The notes beneath the pieces were generated by a model. It made no database searches. It was not told the DNA's origin and saw nothing but the letters and a program-made list of their open reading frames with translations. The translations under genes and the position numbers were made by a program. Source: Micromonospora_G sp040676775 (lineage in GTDB: Bacteria > Actinomycetota > Actinomycetes > Mycobacteriales > Micromonosporaceae). Taken from it: a DNA stretch of 64,000 bases. The stretch spans positions 310,001 to 374,000 of the forward strand of contig NZ_JBFAPP010000002.1 of NCBI RefSeq assembly GCF_040676775.1, in the 5' to 3' direction. Positions 33,535 to 44,187 of the stretch are shown in pieces (position 1 is the first letter of the stretch; every line of letters begins with the position of its first letter).

Positions 33535-34767
33535 TTATGGGCCTTTTGCAGTGAACGGTCGTTCATGTCCCGGTGATGGGGGACCCGGTGCGGCCGGGTC
33601 CAGCCGTCCGATCGTCAGCGCCATCCGCAACGCGAACGCGTCCCGCGGGGTCAGCGGCGAGTACCCGGTCACGTCCGCGATCCGGCGCAGACGGTAACGC
33701 ACCGTGTTCGGGTGGACGAACAGCGCCCGGGCCGCGCTCTCCAACACCCCACCGGCGGCGAAGAAGGCGTCCATCGTCTCCAGTAACTCCCCGCCGGCCC
33801 GCACCAGCGGGGCGTACACGTCCTGGCGCAGCCCGCGCCGGGCCTCCGAGTCGCCCGCCAGGGCCCGCTCCGGCAGCAGGTCGACCGCGGCCACCGGGCG
33901 CGGTGCCGCCGGCCAGGCCGGTGCGGCCCGGTACCCCGACAGCGCCGCGCGGGCCGAGTCGGTCGCCTGGTCCAGGCTCGGCACGGCCGGACCGACCACC
34001 ACCGGACCCTCGCCGAAACCACCGAGCAGCCGTGCGGTCGCGGTCAGCGGGTCCACCGCCCCGCCGAGGACCAGCACCAGCCGGTCCCCGTGCACCCCGC
34101 CGATCGTCTCCACCCCGATCCGTCGGGCGGCCCGGTAGACGGTGTGCAGCACCGCCGCCACCTCGCCACCGGGGGAGCGGCCCACCGCGACCGACACCGG
34201 CGGGGCGTCCGCCCAGCCCAACGCCGCCGCCCGGCTGGCCAGCACGTCGGACGAGTCGCCGCGCAGCAGCGCGTCCACCAGCAGGGCCTGCAATCGGGCG
34301 TCCCAGGCACCGCGCGACTCGGCGGCGCGCGCGTACACCCGGGCGGCGGCGAACGCGATCTCGCGGGAGAACTTCAGCACCACCTCGCGGAGCAGCTGCT
34401 CCTCACCGGGCGCGGCCAGCTCCGGGACCTGTTCCTCGACCACGTCGATGGTCACCTTGATCAGGGCGACGGTCTGTTGCAGGCTGATCGACCGGGCCAG
34501 CGCCCGGGGCGCCGAGGCGAACACCTCGTCGGAGACCTCCTGCGGGCTCTCGCTGGCGCCACCGCCCTGCCGCAGCCACTCGACCAGGGAACTGACGCCG
34601 GCCTGCGCGACCAGCATGACCCAGGCCCGCTGCTCCGCCGGCAGTCCCCGGAACCAGGGCAGGCTCTCGTCCATCCGGGCCATGCTCGCGGTGGCCAGGC
34701 TGCCCGCCGCGCGCTCGATCCGGCGCAGCGTGGCGGCCAACTCGCCGCCGTCCGCCTCGGTCACCAC
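33535..34767 (-). CDS. fasR: PucR-type transcriptional activator of fatty acid synthesis
   Basis: 410 residues. The C-terminal PucR-type HTH is clear: VLESAARALFVHPNTVRYRL followed by RRIADVTGYSPLTPRDAFAL. The N-terminal part (LATASMARMDESLPWFRGLPAE, then VMLVAQAGVSSLVEWLRQ) and the GGDEF-like middle match FasR of Streptomyces. It lies directly upstream of fabD in the same direction, where FasR normally activates fabD-fabH-acpP-fabF. Start is one of two consecutive GTG codons (34767 or 34764); the Shine-Dalgarno is weak. Confidence 0.88.
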   Translation of the reverse strand: MVTEADGGELAATLRRIERAAGSLATASMARMDESLPWFRGLPAEQRAWVMLVAQAGVSSLVEWLRQGGGASESPQEVSDEVFASAPRALARSISLQQTVALIKVTIDVVEEQVPELAAPGEEQLLREVVLKFSREIAFAAARVYARAAESRGAWDARLQALLVDALLRGDSSDVLASRAAALGWADAPPVSVAVGRSPGGEVAAVLHTVYRAARRIGVETIGGVHGDRLVLVLGGAVDPLTATARLLGGFGEGPVVVGPAVPSLDQATDSARAALSGYRAAPAWPAAPRPVAAVDLLPERALAGDSEARRGLRQDVYAPLVRAGGELLETMDAFFAAGGVLESAARALFVHPNTVRYRLRRIADVTGYSPLTPRDAFALRMALTIGRLDPAAPGPPSPGHERPFTAKGP

Positions 34768-34883
34768 CCCGCCACCCTGCCACGCCCGCTCCGGGGCGTG
34801 GGGAAGGGCCCGTCGCTTTCCGTGAGCCGAGGACCCAGCCGAACGTCCGGGGCCAGGCCGGACGGTCGTGCCATCATGCTGGG

Positions 34884-35546
34884 ATGATCGCCCGCCCGCC
34901 GGTCGCGCTGCCGTTGCTCGCGCTCGCCGCCTTCCTGGCCCTGTTCGCCATGGTGGTCGGTGGCTGGGCGCCGCTGGAGAGCTTCGACGCCGCGATCAGC
35001 GACGCCTTCCGGGGGTACGGCGACCAGCGCCCCGATCTGGTCTCGGTGCTGCGGCTCGCCACCGACGTGGCCGCCACGGTGCCGTTCCTGGTGATCGGTG
35101 CGGTGGTCAGCGCCGGTCTGCTGGCCCGGGCCGAACGCCGCCTCGCCGCCTGCTGCGCCGTCGTGACGGTGGTCGTACCGGTGCTGTGGAGCCTGATGCA
35201 CTGGTGGGTGCACAGCCCCCGGCCGTCGAACGGTTTCGTGGTGGTGCACAGCAACGGCTTCCCCAGCGGGCACACCAGCAACGCGAGCGCGCTGGCGCTG
35301 CTGGCCGTACTCCTGCTCTGGCCCCGGTTCGCGCGGACCGGGCGGGTCGTCACGGTCGCGCTGGCGGCGGCGTTCGCGATCTTCATCGGACTGACCCGGC
35401 TGGCGTTGCTGGCGCACTGGCCGGCAGATGTGCTCGGTGGTTGGCTGCTCGCGCTCGCCGTGGTCCCCTCGACGGTGTACGCCGTGGACCGCATCGCCCC
35501 GCGCCCGCGCGTCCCCGCGCTGTCCGCGAACCGGGCACCCCGCTGA
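34884..35546 (+). CDS. PAP2-family membrane phosphatase
   Basis: 220 residues, six membrane helices. The phosphatase signature is present as HSPRP (motif 1, around 110), FPSGHTSN (motif 2, ~128-135) and TRLALLAHWPADVLGG (motif 3, ~170). Motif 1 lacks the usual leading Lys at a clear position, but the RP, SGH and R/H/D residues are all there. Such enzymes dephosphorylate phosphatidic acid or polyprenyl pyrophosphate on the outer membrane face. It is divergent from fasR. Confidence 0.88.
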   Translation: MIARPPVALPLLALAAFLALFAMVVGGWAPLESFDAAISDAFRGYGDQRPDLVSVLRLATDVAATVPFLVIGAVVSAGLLARAERRLAACCAVVTVVVPVLWSLMHWWVHSPRPSNGFVVVHSNGFPSGHTSNASALALLAVLLLWPRFARTGRVVTVALAAAFAIFIGLTRLALLAHWPADVLGGWLLALAVVPSTVYAVDRIAPRPRVPALSANRAPR

Positions 35547-35942
35547 TCCGAGGGTATTCGGCGTACCCGGTCCGGCCGGACTCTTCGTGATCAACAGGTG
35601 TCCCTCCGTCGATTGACGGAGTACGGGTGCCCACGGGTCATCGATTCGTCGGATGGCAACGGACCGACGGTGTGGTGGGATCGACGGATGGCCGTACAGC
35701 GTCGTACGACCGGTCAGCGCGAGGTTCTGCCGAACCGGGGTTCGACGCGTAATCGGGTCCGCTCCGCAGCGCCATCCTGATCTCCAGCCACGGCGGCGTC
35801 GGACCCGTCAACTTAGGCCAGTACGGTGAGAGTGCCTGGTACGGCTTGCCACAGTCCCGCGATGGTCACCACCACCGATGAGCTGGGCCGTTCCGGGGGA
35901 CCGCCCACACGGCGACGGCGACAAATAGCAAGAGGAGGCCGG
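35547..35942. other. gene-free stretch
   Basis: About 400 bp without a convincing gene. Third-position bias is weak in all frames. It ends with AAGAGGAGG at 35929-35937, a strong Shine-Dalgarno for the ATG at 35943. Confidence 0.5.
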
Positions 35943-36467
35943 ATGGCGCACGGGGAGGCCGAGCACGGCTGCGCCCGCGGCGATCAGCCGCTGTTCCGGG
36001 GTGACCAGGACGAGCAGTCGACTTCCTTCACGGGTAAGCCGATGCGCTGGGTCTGCGGAGCAGTGCCCGCCGGAGCCGAGGTGGCACCCGGTGCCGCCGG
36101 TTCCGGTGCGCCCGGCGTCGGCGCCAGCGGCATCGGTGCGCCCGGCGTCGGCCCGACCAGCCCCGGCCCGGCGTTGACCGGCGGCTCACCCACTGCGGAG
36201 CCGTTGCCGGACGAGGGTGTGGTCGAGGTGGCGGTCGGTGCCCTGGTGCCCCGGCAGCGGGCCGGCGAGTCGGCCGCGACGTCCGTCACGACTACCGGCG
36301 ACACCACCGAGTGTGCCGACCCGGTCGACCAGGTCGGTGGTGAACTCCAGCGGGCGCCGTCCTGCCAACCAGACCTGCCGGGCTGGGCCGGTGGGCACCG
36401 CCACGGCGCGGTCCGACCGCGCGTACGCGGAGACCGGCGACAACGCCCACCGGACCGGTGGTGCTGA
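35943..36467 (+). CDS. hypothetical Gly/Pro/Ala-rich hydrophilic protein (uncertain)
   Basis: 174 residues from ATG 35943 with an excellent AAGAGGAGG Shine-Dalgarno. The first two thirds use G/C-ending codons as a real gene would. The sequence is MAHGEAEHGCARGDQPLFRG at the start, then repeats of GAPGVG type. No membrane segment or known domain is visible. In the last ~40 codons the bias moves to the next frame (VNSSGRRPANQTCRAGPVGT), which continues to 36534, so either a frameshift is present or the tail is misread. Family unknown. Confidence 0.35.
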   Translation: MAHGEAEHGCARGDQPLFRGDQDEQSTSFTGKPMRWVCGAVPAGAEVAPGAAGSGAPGVGASGIGAPGVGPTSPGPALTGGSPTAEPLPDEGVVEVAVGALVPRQRAGESAATSVTTTGDTTECADPVDQVGGELQRAPSCQPDLPGWAGGHRHGAVRPRVRGDRRQRPPDRWC

Positions 36468-36481
36468 GGTTGGCTCGCGCC

Positions 36482-37132
36482 TCAGCGGGTGCGGCGGCGG
36501 ACCAGCAGCGAGATGCCGGCCAGGCAGATCGTGATCGCGACGACCACGGCACCGTTGAGCAGCAACAGGCTGCGCAGGTCGGTGAGCACCCGGGAGAGGT
36601 CCTTGCCCGGGGTCAGGGAGTCTTCCTTGATCACCCGCTCGCCGCCGCCGATGCCGCCGTTGACCATGCTGGCCTGATTCGGCAGTGGCACCCCGGCGGC
36701 CTGCAACGTCTCGTTCATCGAGAGCCGGCCGAAGAACCAGGCCGGCGAAACGGTGCTCCCGTCGGGCTGCTTCGTCGGGCGGAACGCCCGAGGGCCGCCC
36801 TTGGCCAGCGGGTAGAGGTCGTAGGTCTGCTTCGGCACGTCGTCGATCAGCACCGTGACGATGTATTTCGGGCCGAGGTCACCGGCGGCCGGGGAACTGG
36901 TCTGTCCCGTGCCGCGTAGCCAGCCGACCTGGTCGAGCACGGCGGCGAAGATTTCCTGGTCGCCCTCGGCGCGGATGATCAGAGGCGCGGCGACGCCGTC
37001 ACCGGTGATGGTGACCGAGTTCGGTGCGGGTGCCGGTGCGGCGGCTGCGGGGGTGGCCAGTCCGAGCCAGGAGCCGACCGCGATCAGCAGCGCGGCGACG
37101 ACCGTGAGTCGGTGCTTGTTCCCTCGGATCAT
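36482..37132 (-). CDS. exported protein with C-terminal membrane anchor
   Basis: 216 residues from ATG 37132 behind GAGGAGG. A signal peptide (LTVVAALLIAVGSWLGLATP) is cleaved near AAAAPAPAP. The extracellular domain (about 30-180) contains YIVTVLIDDVPKQTYDLYPL and RVIKEDSLTPGKDLSRVL. A single helix (LNGAVVVAITICLAGISLLV) then RRRTR anchors it with a basic cytoplasmic tail. I do not recognise the family. The gene is divergent from the CopC-type gene, whose product has the same exported, C-terminally anchored layout. Confidence 0.78.
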   Translation of the reverse strand: MIRGNKHRLTVVAALLIAVGSWLGLATPAAAAPAPAPNSVTITGDGVAAPLIIRAEGDQEIFAAVLDQVGWLRGTGQTSSPAAGDLGPKYIVTVLIDDVPKQTYDLYPLAKGGPRAFRPTKQPDGSTVSPAWFFGRLSMNETLQAAGVPLPNQASMVNGGIGGGERVIKEDSLTPGKDLSRVLTDLRSLLLLNGAVVVAITICLAGISLLVRRRTR

Positions 37133-37363
37133 CGCTGACCTCCTCGCCCCGTTCGATGGATGGCCTTGATGCAGGTCACGCACTGGTGTTGTTCGGAGTG
37201 CGGTCTGCTGCCGGGGCAGGTTCGTCGCGCTCACTACACAGACTCCGCAGAACGCCGCTCGGTTGCACCTGTTCGAGCAGTATTTGGAACTATCTGCGAT
37301 CTAGGGTCGACTTAATGACGAGCCGTTGATCGGTGGCCGAATCGTATCTTCGCGGAGGACTCC

Positions 37364-37969
37364 ATGGGGGGCAAATCAATCCGGGCCGCAGGGCTGCTGC
37401 TGGCCGCGATCGCCGGTGTGGCAAGCGTTGTGCTGACGGCGACGCCCGCCGCCGCGCACAACTCGCTGACCAGCAGCGATCCGAAGGACGGGGCCAGCCT
37501 GGGCAAGGCGCCCGCCCAGGTGACCCTGACCTTCCTGGCCCGACTCGACCCTCGGGCCACGAAAATCACCCTGACCGGGCCGGATAACGTTTCGGCCGCA
37601 AGTGCCGCACCGACCTTTTCTGGTTCCAAGGCCACGGTCGGCTTCCGGCCCGGCCCGGCCGGTCTCTACACCGTCGGGTACGAGCTTCCGTCCAGTGACG
37701 GCCACCCGATCAAGGGCAAGATCAAGTTCACCCTGACCGTAGGCACAGCCCCAACCGCCGCCCCCACACCATCAGCAACCCCCGCGGCAGCACCCACACC
37801 CACACCCACCACCACAGCCGGACCCGCCCTCACCCCACTGGCCGGCACCGGCCAAGACAAGAACACCACCTCAAGCTGGTGGCCCTGGGCCATCGGCGCA
37901 GCCGTCCTACTCGCAGCAGCGGCAATCAGCGCCCTACTCCTGCTCCGCCGCCGCCCCCGCTCCACCTAA
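37364..37969 (+). CDS. CopC-domain copper-binding protein, membrane-anchored
   Basis: 201 residues. After signal cleavage at PAAA|HNSL the mature N-terminus is His32, the expected first Cu(II) ligand of CopC; the second conserved histidine is His114 in SSDGHPIKGK. The CopC beta-barrel covers about 32-127. A Thr/Pro/Ala linker (130-160) and one membrane helix (WAIGAAVLLAAAAISALLLL) with an RRRPRST tail follow. Bacterial CopC proteins bind extracytoplasmic copper. No CopD gene is adjacent. Start: ATG 37364. Confidence 0.9.
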   Translation: MGGKSIRAAGLLLAAIAGVASVVLTATPAAAHNSLTSSDPKDGASLGKAPAQVTLTFLARLDPRATKITLTGPDNVSAASAAPTFSGSKATVGFRPGPAGLYTVGYELPSSDGHPIKGKIKFTLTVGTAPTAAPTPSATPAAAPTPTPTTTAGPALTPLAGTGQDKNTTSSWWPWAIGAAVLLAAAAISALLLLRRRPRST

Positions 37970-38040
37970 CCAAGCAACCAACCGATCGCACCCAACCGAT
38001 CGATCCACCCACTGAAGCAGCAAAACCCCGACGAGCGAAA

Positions 38041-38111
38041 GGTTGGGGCCCGCCGTGCCCGCGGCGGGGATCAAGCCTGACGGCCCAGAGCGGGCACGGC
38101 GGGCCCCAACC
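38041..38111. terminator. 22-bp perfect inverted repeat between convergent genes
   Basis: Positions 38041-38062 and 38090-38111 are exact reverse complements (22 bp) with a 27-nt loop. The element lies between the CopC gene (+) and gltX (-). It has no U-tract, but the stem is long enough to stop or protect transcripts from both sides. Confidence 0.7.
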
Positions 38112-38127
38112 CCACAAGAACAAAAGA

Positions 38128-39537
38128 TCAGGGCAACCGAACCCGAGCCCCCCGCAACCGCGCGAGCGTACGCTCACGCCCCAACACCGTCAGCGACTCG
38201 AACAACGGCAGCCCGACCGTACGACCGGTCACCGCGACGCGTACCGGTGCCTGGGTCTTGCCGAGCTTGAGCCCCCGCTCAGCACCGACCTGCTCCAGCG
38301 TCGTCTTCAGCGGTTCGGTGTCCCAGGTTTCCAACGCGTCGAAGGCGGCGATCGCCGCGTCGAGCAGTTCGGCCGAGCCCTCCTTCATCGTCTTCGCCCA
38401 GGCCGCCTCGTCGATCAGCGGGCTGGCCAGGAAGAGGAAGTCGACGTTCGGCACGATCTCGCTCATGACCGCGATCCGGGTCTGTGCCAGTGCCGCCACC
38501 GCCGCGAACGCGGCCGGGTCGAACTCGTCCGGCTGCCACGGCGGGGGGGCGATGGTGTCGGTGCCGGTCAGCCACGGCTGGCAGGTGGCGATGAACTCCT
38601 CCACGGACAGGGCGCGGATGTAGTCGCCGTTGAAGGCACGCAGCTTCTTCTCGTCGAAGAAGGCCGGCGAGAGGTTGACCTCCTCCAGCCGGAACTCCGA
38701 CTCGATCACCGACCAGGGCACGATCTCCCGGTCGCCGGACGGCGCCCAGCCGAGCAGCATCAGGTAGTTGCGCATGGCCGAGGCCAGGTAGCCCTCGTCC
38801 TTGTACGCCTCCAGTGCCACCTTGTCGCGCCGCTTGGAGAGCTTCTGCCGCTTCTCGTTGACGACCACCGGCACGTGCGCCCAGACCGGCGGCTTCACCC
38901 CGAGCGCCTCCCAGAGCAGTTGCTGCTTGGGAGTGTTCGGCAGGTGTTCCTCGGCCCGGATGACGTGACTGATCTCCATGATCATGTCGTCCACGACGTT
39001 GGCCAGCAGGAAGACCGGCGAACCGTCACCACGGGCGATGACGAAGTCCTCGATCAGCCGGTTCTCGAACGTCGGCTCGCCCCGGATCAGGTCGACCACC
39101 ACGGTCTCGCCCTCGTCCGGCGTACGGAAGCGCAGCGCCCTGCCCTCGCCCGGCCCCAGGTTCTTGTCGCGGTGGTAACCGTCGTACCCCTGGTACTGCG
39201 AACCAGTACGGGCCTGGACCGCCTCACGGGTGCAGTCGCAGTAGTAGGCGCGACCGAGGCCGTAGAGCTTCTCGGCGGCGGCCCGGTGCTGGTCGGCGTT
39301 GGCGGACTGGAAGTACGGGCCCTCGTAACTGCCGCGTTCGATGCCGATCCAGTCCAGCGCGGAAAGGATGCCCTCGGTCCATTCGGGCTTGTTCCGGGCG
39401 GCGTCGGTGTCCTCGACCCGGAGGACGAAAACACCGCCCTGCTGCCGGGCGTAGATCCAGTTCTGGAGGGCCGAGCGGGCACCGCCGACGTGGAACATGC
39501 CAGTCGGGGAGGGGGCGAAGCGTACGCGTACCGTCAC
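38128..39537 (-). CDS. gltX: glutamyl-tRNA synthetase
   Basis: 469 residues, normal length for a bacterial GluRS. The class I HIGH motif is SPTGMFHVGGARSALQN (from residue 9), and the KMSKS motif is KLSKRRD (around residues 231-237). The catalytic domain has VLRVEDTDAARN and DFVIARGDGSPVFLLANVVD; the C-terminal helical anticodon-binding part runs from about 320. It charges tRNA-Glu with glutamate. It starts at ATG 39537. Confidence 0.95.
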   Translation of the reverse strand: MTVRVRFAPSPTGMFHVGGARSALQNWIYARQQGGVFVLRVEDTDAARNKPEWTEGILSALDWIGIERGSYEGPYFQSANADQHRAAAEKLYGLGRAYYCDCTREAVQARTGSQYQGYDGYHRDKNLGPGEGRALRFRTPDEGETVVVDLIRGEPTFENRLIEDFVIARGDGSPVFLLANVVDDMIMEISHVIRAEEHLPNTPKQQLLWEALGVKPPVWAHVPVVVNEKRQKLSKRRDKVALEAYKDEGYLASAMRNYLMLLGWAPSGDREIVPWSVIESEFRLEEVNLSPAFFDEKKLRAFNGDYIRALSVEEFIATCQPWLTGTDTIAPPPWQPDEFDPAAFAAVAALAQTRIAVMSEIVPNVDFLFLASPLIDEAAWAKTMKEGSAELLDAAIAAFDALETWDTEPLKTTLEQVGAERGLKLGKTQAPVRVAVTGRTVGLPLFESLTVLGRERTLARLRGARVRLP

Positions 39538-39709
39538 GGGCCAAGCCTACGGGCGACCCCGTACGCCCCCGCCACCAGGTTTCGCCAACGGCCCGATTAT
39601 CGTCGCCTCCGGCCATCGCGCCGCTGACCAGCGGCTGGTCGACGGCGGGAACCGGACGATCGCGGCAACGGGCCGCAGTGCGTACGACAGCGGGCGGGGG
39701 GAGGTGCGG

Positions 39710-40924
39710 ATGGTTCGGCTGGATGCCGTACGCCGGTTGGCTCCGGTGCGGCGGATGGACTGGTCGGCGTGGCTCGCGCTCGGCTTGCTCGCCCTCGGGA
39801 TGCTGCTGCTCGCCACCGGGCTGGTGCCGGCGGCCGACGCCGACGCCACTCTGCACCGGATCGCCCCGATCCTGGTTTTCCTGTTCGCGGTGCTGATCCT
39901 GGCCGAGCTGGCGGCGCGGGCCGAGTTCTTCGACGTGCTGGCCGCCCGGATGGCCATCGCCGCCCGGGGCAGCTACCCGGCGCTGTTCGGGCTGAGCGTG
40001 GCGCTGGCCGCGGCGACCACGATGATCCTCAACCTGGACACGACGGCGGTCCTGCTCACCCCGGTGATGCTGGCGGTCGCGGCCCGCGCCGGCATCGCCC
40101 CGCTGCCGCTGGCGATGACCACGATCTGGCTGGCGAACACGGCGAGCCTGCTGCTGCCGGTGTCGAACCTGACCAACCTGCTCGCCGCCGACCGGGTGGG
40201 TCTGCCGGTGCTCGGCTTCGCCGAACGGATGTTGTTGCCGCAGCTCGCGGCGCTGGTGGCGACCGCGGCCTGCCTCTGGTTCTGCTACTGGCGCCGGGGG
40301 CTGCGCTCCGAATCGCGTTACCAGCCGCCCCCGCGCTTTCACCCCCGCGACCGGGTGCTGTTCCGGGTAGCCGCGCTGACCTGCGCCTTCTTCGTGGTGG
40401 GCATCCTGGTCGGGGTGCCGATCGCGGTGGTGTCGGTGGTCGGCGCGGTGGTGCTGCTGGTGGCGTTCGCGGTCCGGGACCGGGCGCAGGTGCGCTGGGC
40501 GCTGATCCCGTGGCGGTTGCTGGCCCTGGTCGGCGGGATGTTCCTGATCGTCGACGCGGTCGGTCGGCTGGGCCTGTCCCGGCTGCTGGGGGTCCTGGTC
40601 GGGGTCGATCCCGGCCTGGGTGGGGTGTGGCGGGCCGCGGCCACCGGCGGCGTGCTGGCCAACCTGATCAACAACCTGCCGGCGTACGTGGCCGCCGAGG
40701 CGGTGGTGCCGCTCGGCCACACCAATCAGCTCCTCGGCCTGCTGATCGGCACCAACGCCGGGCCGCTGGTGCTGCCCTGGGCGTCGCTGGCGACCCTGCT
40801 GTGGCTGGAGCGGTGCCGGGCCGCCGGCCTGAGTCCGCGTTGGCCGCGCTTCCTGCGTACGGGCGCGTTGACCGCGATTGTGACGGTCGTCGCCGCCGTG
40901 AGCGTCCTGCTCCTGGAACGCTGA
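39710..40924 (+). CDS. SLC13/ArsB-type anion carrier
   Basis: 404 residues from ATG 39710 with GGGGGGAGG. There are about ten to eleven membrane helices. The two characteristic re-entrant regions are LNLDTTAVLLTPVMLAVAAR with NTASLLLPVSNLTNLLAADR in the first half, and NLINNLPAYVAAEAV with IGTNAGPLVLPWASLATLLW in the second. This is the ArsB/DASS (ion transporter superfamily) pattern. No arsenic genes are nearby, so substrate is open (arsenite, dicarboxylate or similar). Confidence 0.85.
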   Translation: MVRLDAVRRLAPVRRMDWSAWLALGLLALGMLLLATGLVPAADADATLHRIAPILVFLFAVLILAELAARAEFFDVLAARMAIAARGSYPALFGLSVALAAATTMILNLDTTAVLLTPVMLAVAARAGIAPLPLAMTTIWLANTASLLLPVSNLTNLLAADRVGLPVLGFAERMLLPQLAALVATAACLWFCYWRRGLRSESRYQPPPRFHPRDRVLFRVAALTCAFFVVGILVGVPIAVVSVVGAVVLLVAFAVRDRAQVRWALIPWRLLALVGGMFLIVDAVGRLGLSRLLGVLVGVDPGLGGVWRAAATGGVLANLINNLPAYVAAEAVVPLGHTNQLLGLLIGTNAGPLVLPWASLATLLWLERCRAAGLSPRWPRFLRTGALTAIVTVVAAVSVLLLER

Positions 40925-40931
40925 GCCTTCC

Positions 40932-42205
40932 TTACGGTACGGAGCGGATGTTCACCACGAGGGCGCTGCCGAGCAGGGTGACGGCGGCGGTGACCGCGTA
41001 CAGGGTGGGGTAGCCGCCGAGGTGCACCACGATCGGGGCGGAGAGCGCCGGCCCGAGCACCTGCGGCGCCGCGTTGGCGATGTTGATCACGCCGAGGTCC
41101 TTGCCCCGGTCGGTGGCCACCGGCAGCACCTGCGTGATCAGGGCCGCGTCGACCGCCAGGTAGACGCCGTAGCCGGCGCCGAGCAGCAGCGCCGCGACCA
41201 GGGCGGCGGGCCAGATCGGCCAGGCGGCGAGCAGCAGCGCCGCCACCGCCATGATCACACCGGACCAGATGACAAAGACCTTGCGCCGCCCGGTCCGGTC
41301 CGACAGCCGCCCGGAGACGACCGCGGTGGCCATCATGCCGGCGGTGTAGAGCAGGATCAGGACCAGCAGGCCGGCTTCCGGGTCACCGTGGCGGACCTTG
41401 TCCTGGAGGAAGTAGAGCAGGTAGAGGGTGCCGAGCGCGTTGCCCATCTGGACCAGGAACCGGGTGCCCCAGGCCCAGGCAAAGTCCGGGTGCCGACGCG
41501 GGCTGATCCACATCCCGGCGAGCAGTTCCCGCCAACGCAGCGCCGAGGAGTGCGTACGCGGCAGCGGGTCGTCCGGGGTGAGCAGGGCGAACGGCAGCGC
41601 CAGCAGCAGCAGGGCACCCGCGATCACCAGGTAGCCGGCGCGGGTGCCGGTGACCACGGTGGTGACCAGCACCGCCCCGACCACGAGCCCGAGCGCCTGC
41701 GGGATGCCCACCCAGCCGGAGACCCCGCCGCGCTGCACCACCGGCACCCGGTCCGGGATGGCGGCGGTCAGCGCGGCGAGCATGGCGTTGAGGCTGAGCT
41801 GCGCGGCGACCCAGGCCAGCGCCACGCCGAGGATGGTCCGCTGCTGGGCGAGGAGCAGGAACGAGCCGGCGGCGAGCAGTGCGCCGAGCACCGTCCAGAC
41901 GTGCCGGCGCCCGACCGCCCGACCCCACAGCCGCAGGGACGTACGGTCCGACAGCGCCCCGGCCAGCGGGTTCGCCAGTACGGCGGCGAGCGCCCCGAAC
42001 CCGGTCACCACCGCCAGCATGCCCTCCTTGCCGACCGGTGAGATCGACTCGACCTGCTGCGGCAGCAGGATCTGGATCGGGGTGAAGAACGCCATCCAGA
42101 CGCCGAGGTTGGCGCCGAAGATCAGTGCGATCCAGCCGCGGCGTACCGGGACGGTCGGTTCGGCGAGGGCGGCGGGCAGGGACGCCGGTACGGGCTGCAC
42201 GGTGG

Positions 42206-42209
<4 letters not shown>
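40932..42209 (-). CDS. MFS sugar-type transporter in GH1 operon
   Basis: 425 residues, about 12 membrane helices. The start MTTVQPVPASLPAAL is at ATG 42209, overlapping the GH1 stop by 4 bp (ATGA). Motif A-like loops are NPLAGALSDRTSLRLWGRAV and SGRLSDRTGRRKVFVIW. Translational coupling to a beta-glucosidase suggests it imports a beta-glucoside, probably with protons. The exact substrate is inferred from context only. Confidence 0.85.
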
Positions 42210-43540
<1,331 letters not shown>

Positions 43541-43675
43541 CCACCCCTCCTCGAAACGCGAAAGTTGTTCGGACTGTAGTCCCTCGGCGTGTCGTTGGAT
43601 AGGCGTCCGGTTTGGTGCCAATATGCGCATAAGCTCCGAATGTTCGTACGATGTCCTCAATGGAGGCAGCTAGAG

Positions 43676-44119
43676 ATGATGCTCATTGAACGCAGCGTGC
43701 GGGTGGCAGCGAACATCGACGCGGTATGGGACGTGGTCCAGCGCGCCGAGCGGCTGCCGGCCTGGCTCGCTGGAGTACGCCAGGCCGAGGTCCTCTCGGG
43801 TGAGGGTTTCGGCCGGCGGCAACGTGTTCGGGTCATCCGTGGCCCGGCGGTGGACGCCGAGGTGATCGCCTACCAGGCACCCACCCTGATCGCCTGGCGC
43901 GAGCGGATCGAAGGGTCCGGCGCCCGCGCCGAGGCACGCACCGAGGTGTACGTGGAACTCGCCCCCGACGGTGACGACGCCACCGCGGTCCGGCTGATCA
44001 TGGTGCGCTGGCCCGCCGGCCCGATCCGCGGCGCCCTGCTGCGCTGGGGCATGCGGCGCGTCGGCGCCAACCTGGAAGGTTCACTGGAACGGCTCACCGG
44101 CCTCGCCACCGTGAGCTGA
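43676..44119 (+). CDS. SRPBCC (START-like) family protein
   Basis: 147 residues from ATG 43676, nine bases after GGAGG. The start MLIERSVRVAANIDAVWDVV and WLAGVRQAEVLSGEGFGRRQ match polyketide-cyclase/START-like proteins; the C-terminal helix is GMRRVGANLEGSLERLTGLA. These proteins bind hydrophobic ligands in a cavity; no ligand can be named. It is divergent from the GH1 gene. Confidence 0.85.
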   Translation: MMLIERSVRVAANIDAVWDVVQRAERLPAWLAGVRQAEVLSGEGFGRRQRVRVIRGPAVDAEVIAYQAPTLIAWRERIEGSGARAEARTEVYVELAPDGDDATAVRLIMVRWPAGPIRGALLRWGMRRVGANLEGSLERLTGLATVS

Positions 44120-44187
44120 TCCCTCGACGCGCCCGTCCACTGACGGCGGTGCCGGTGCTCGTGGGGTCAGCCGACCCCGCCAGCCCG

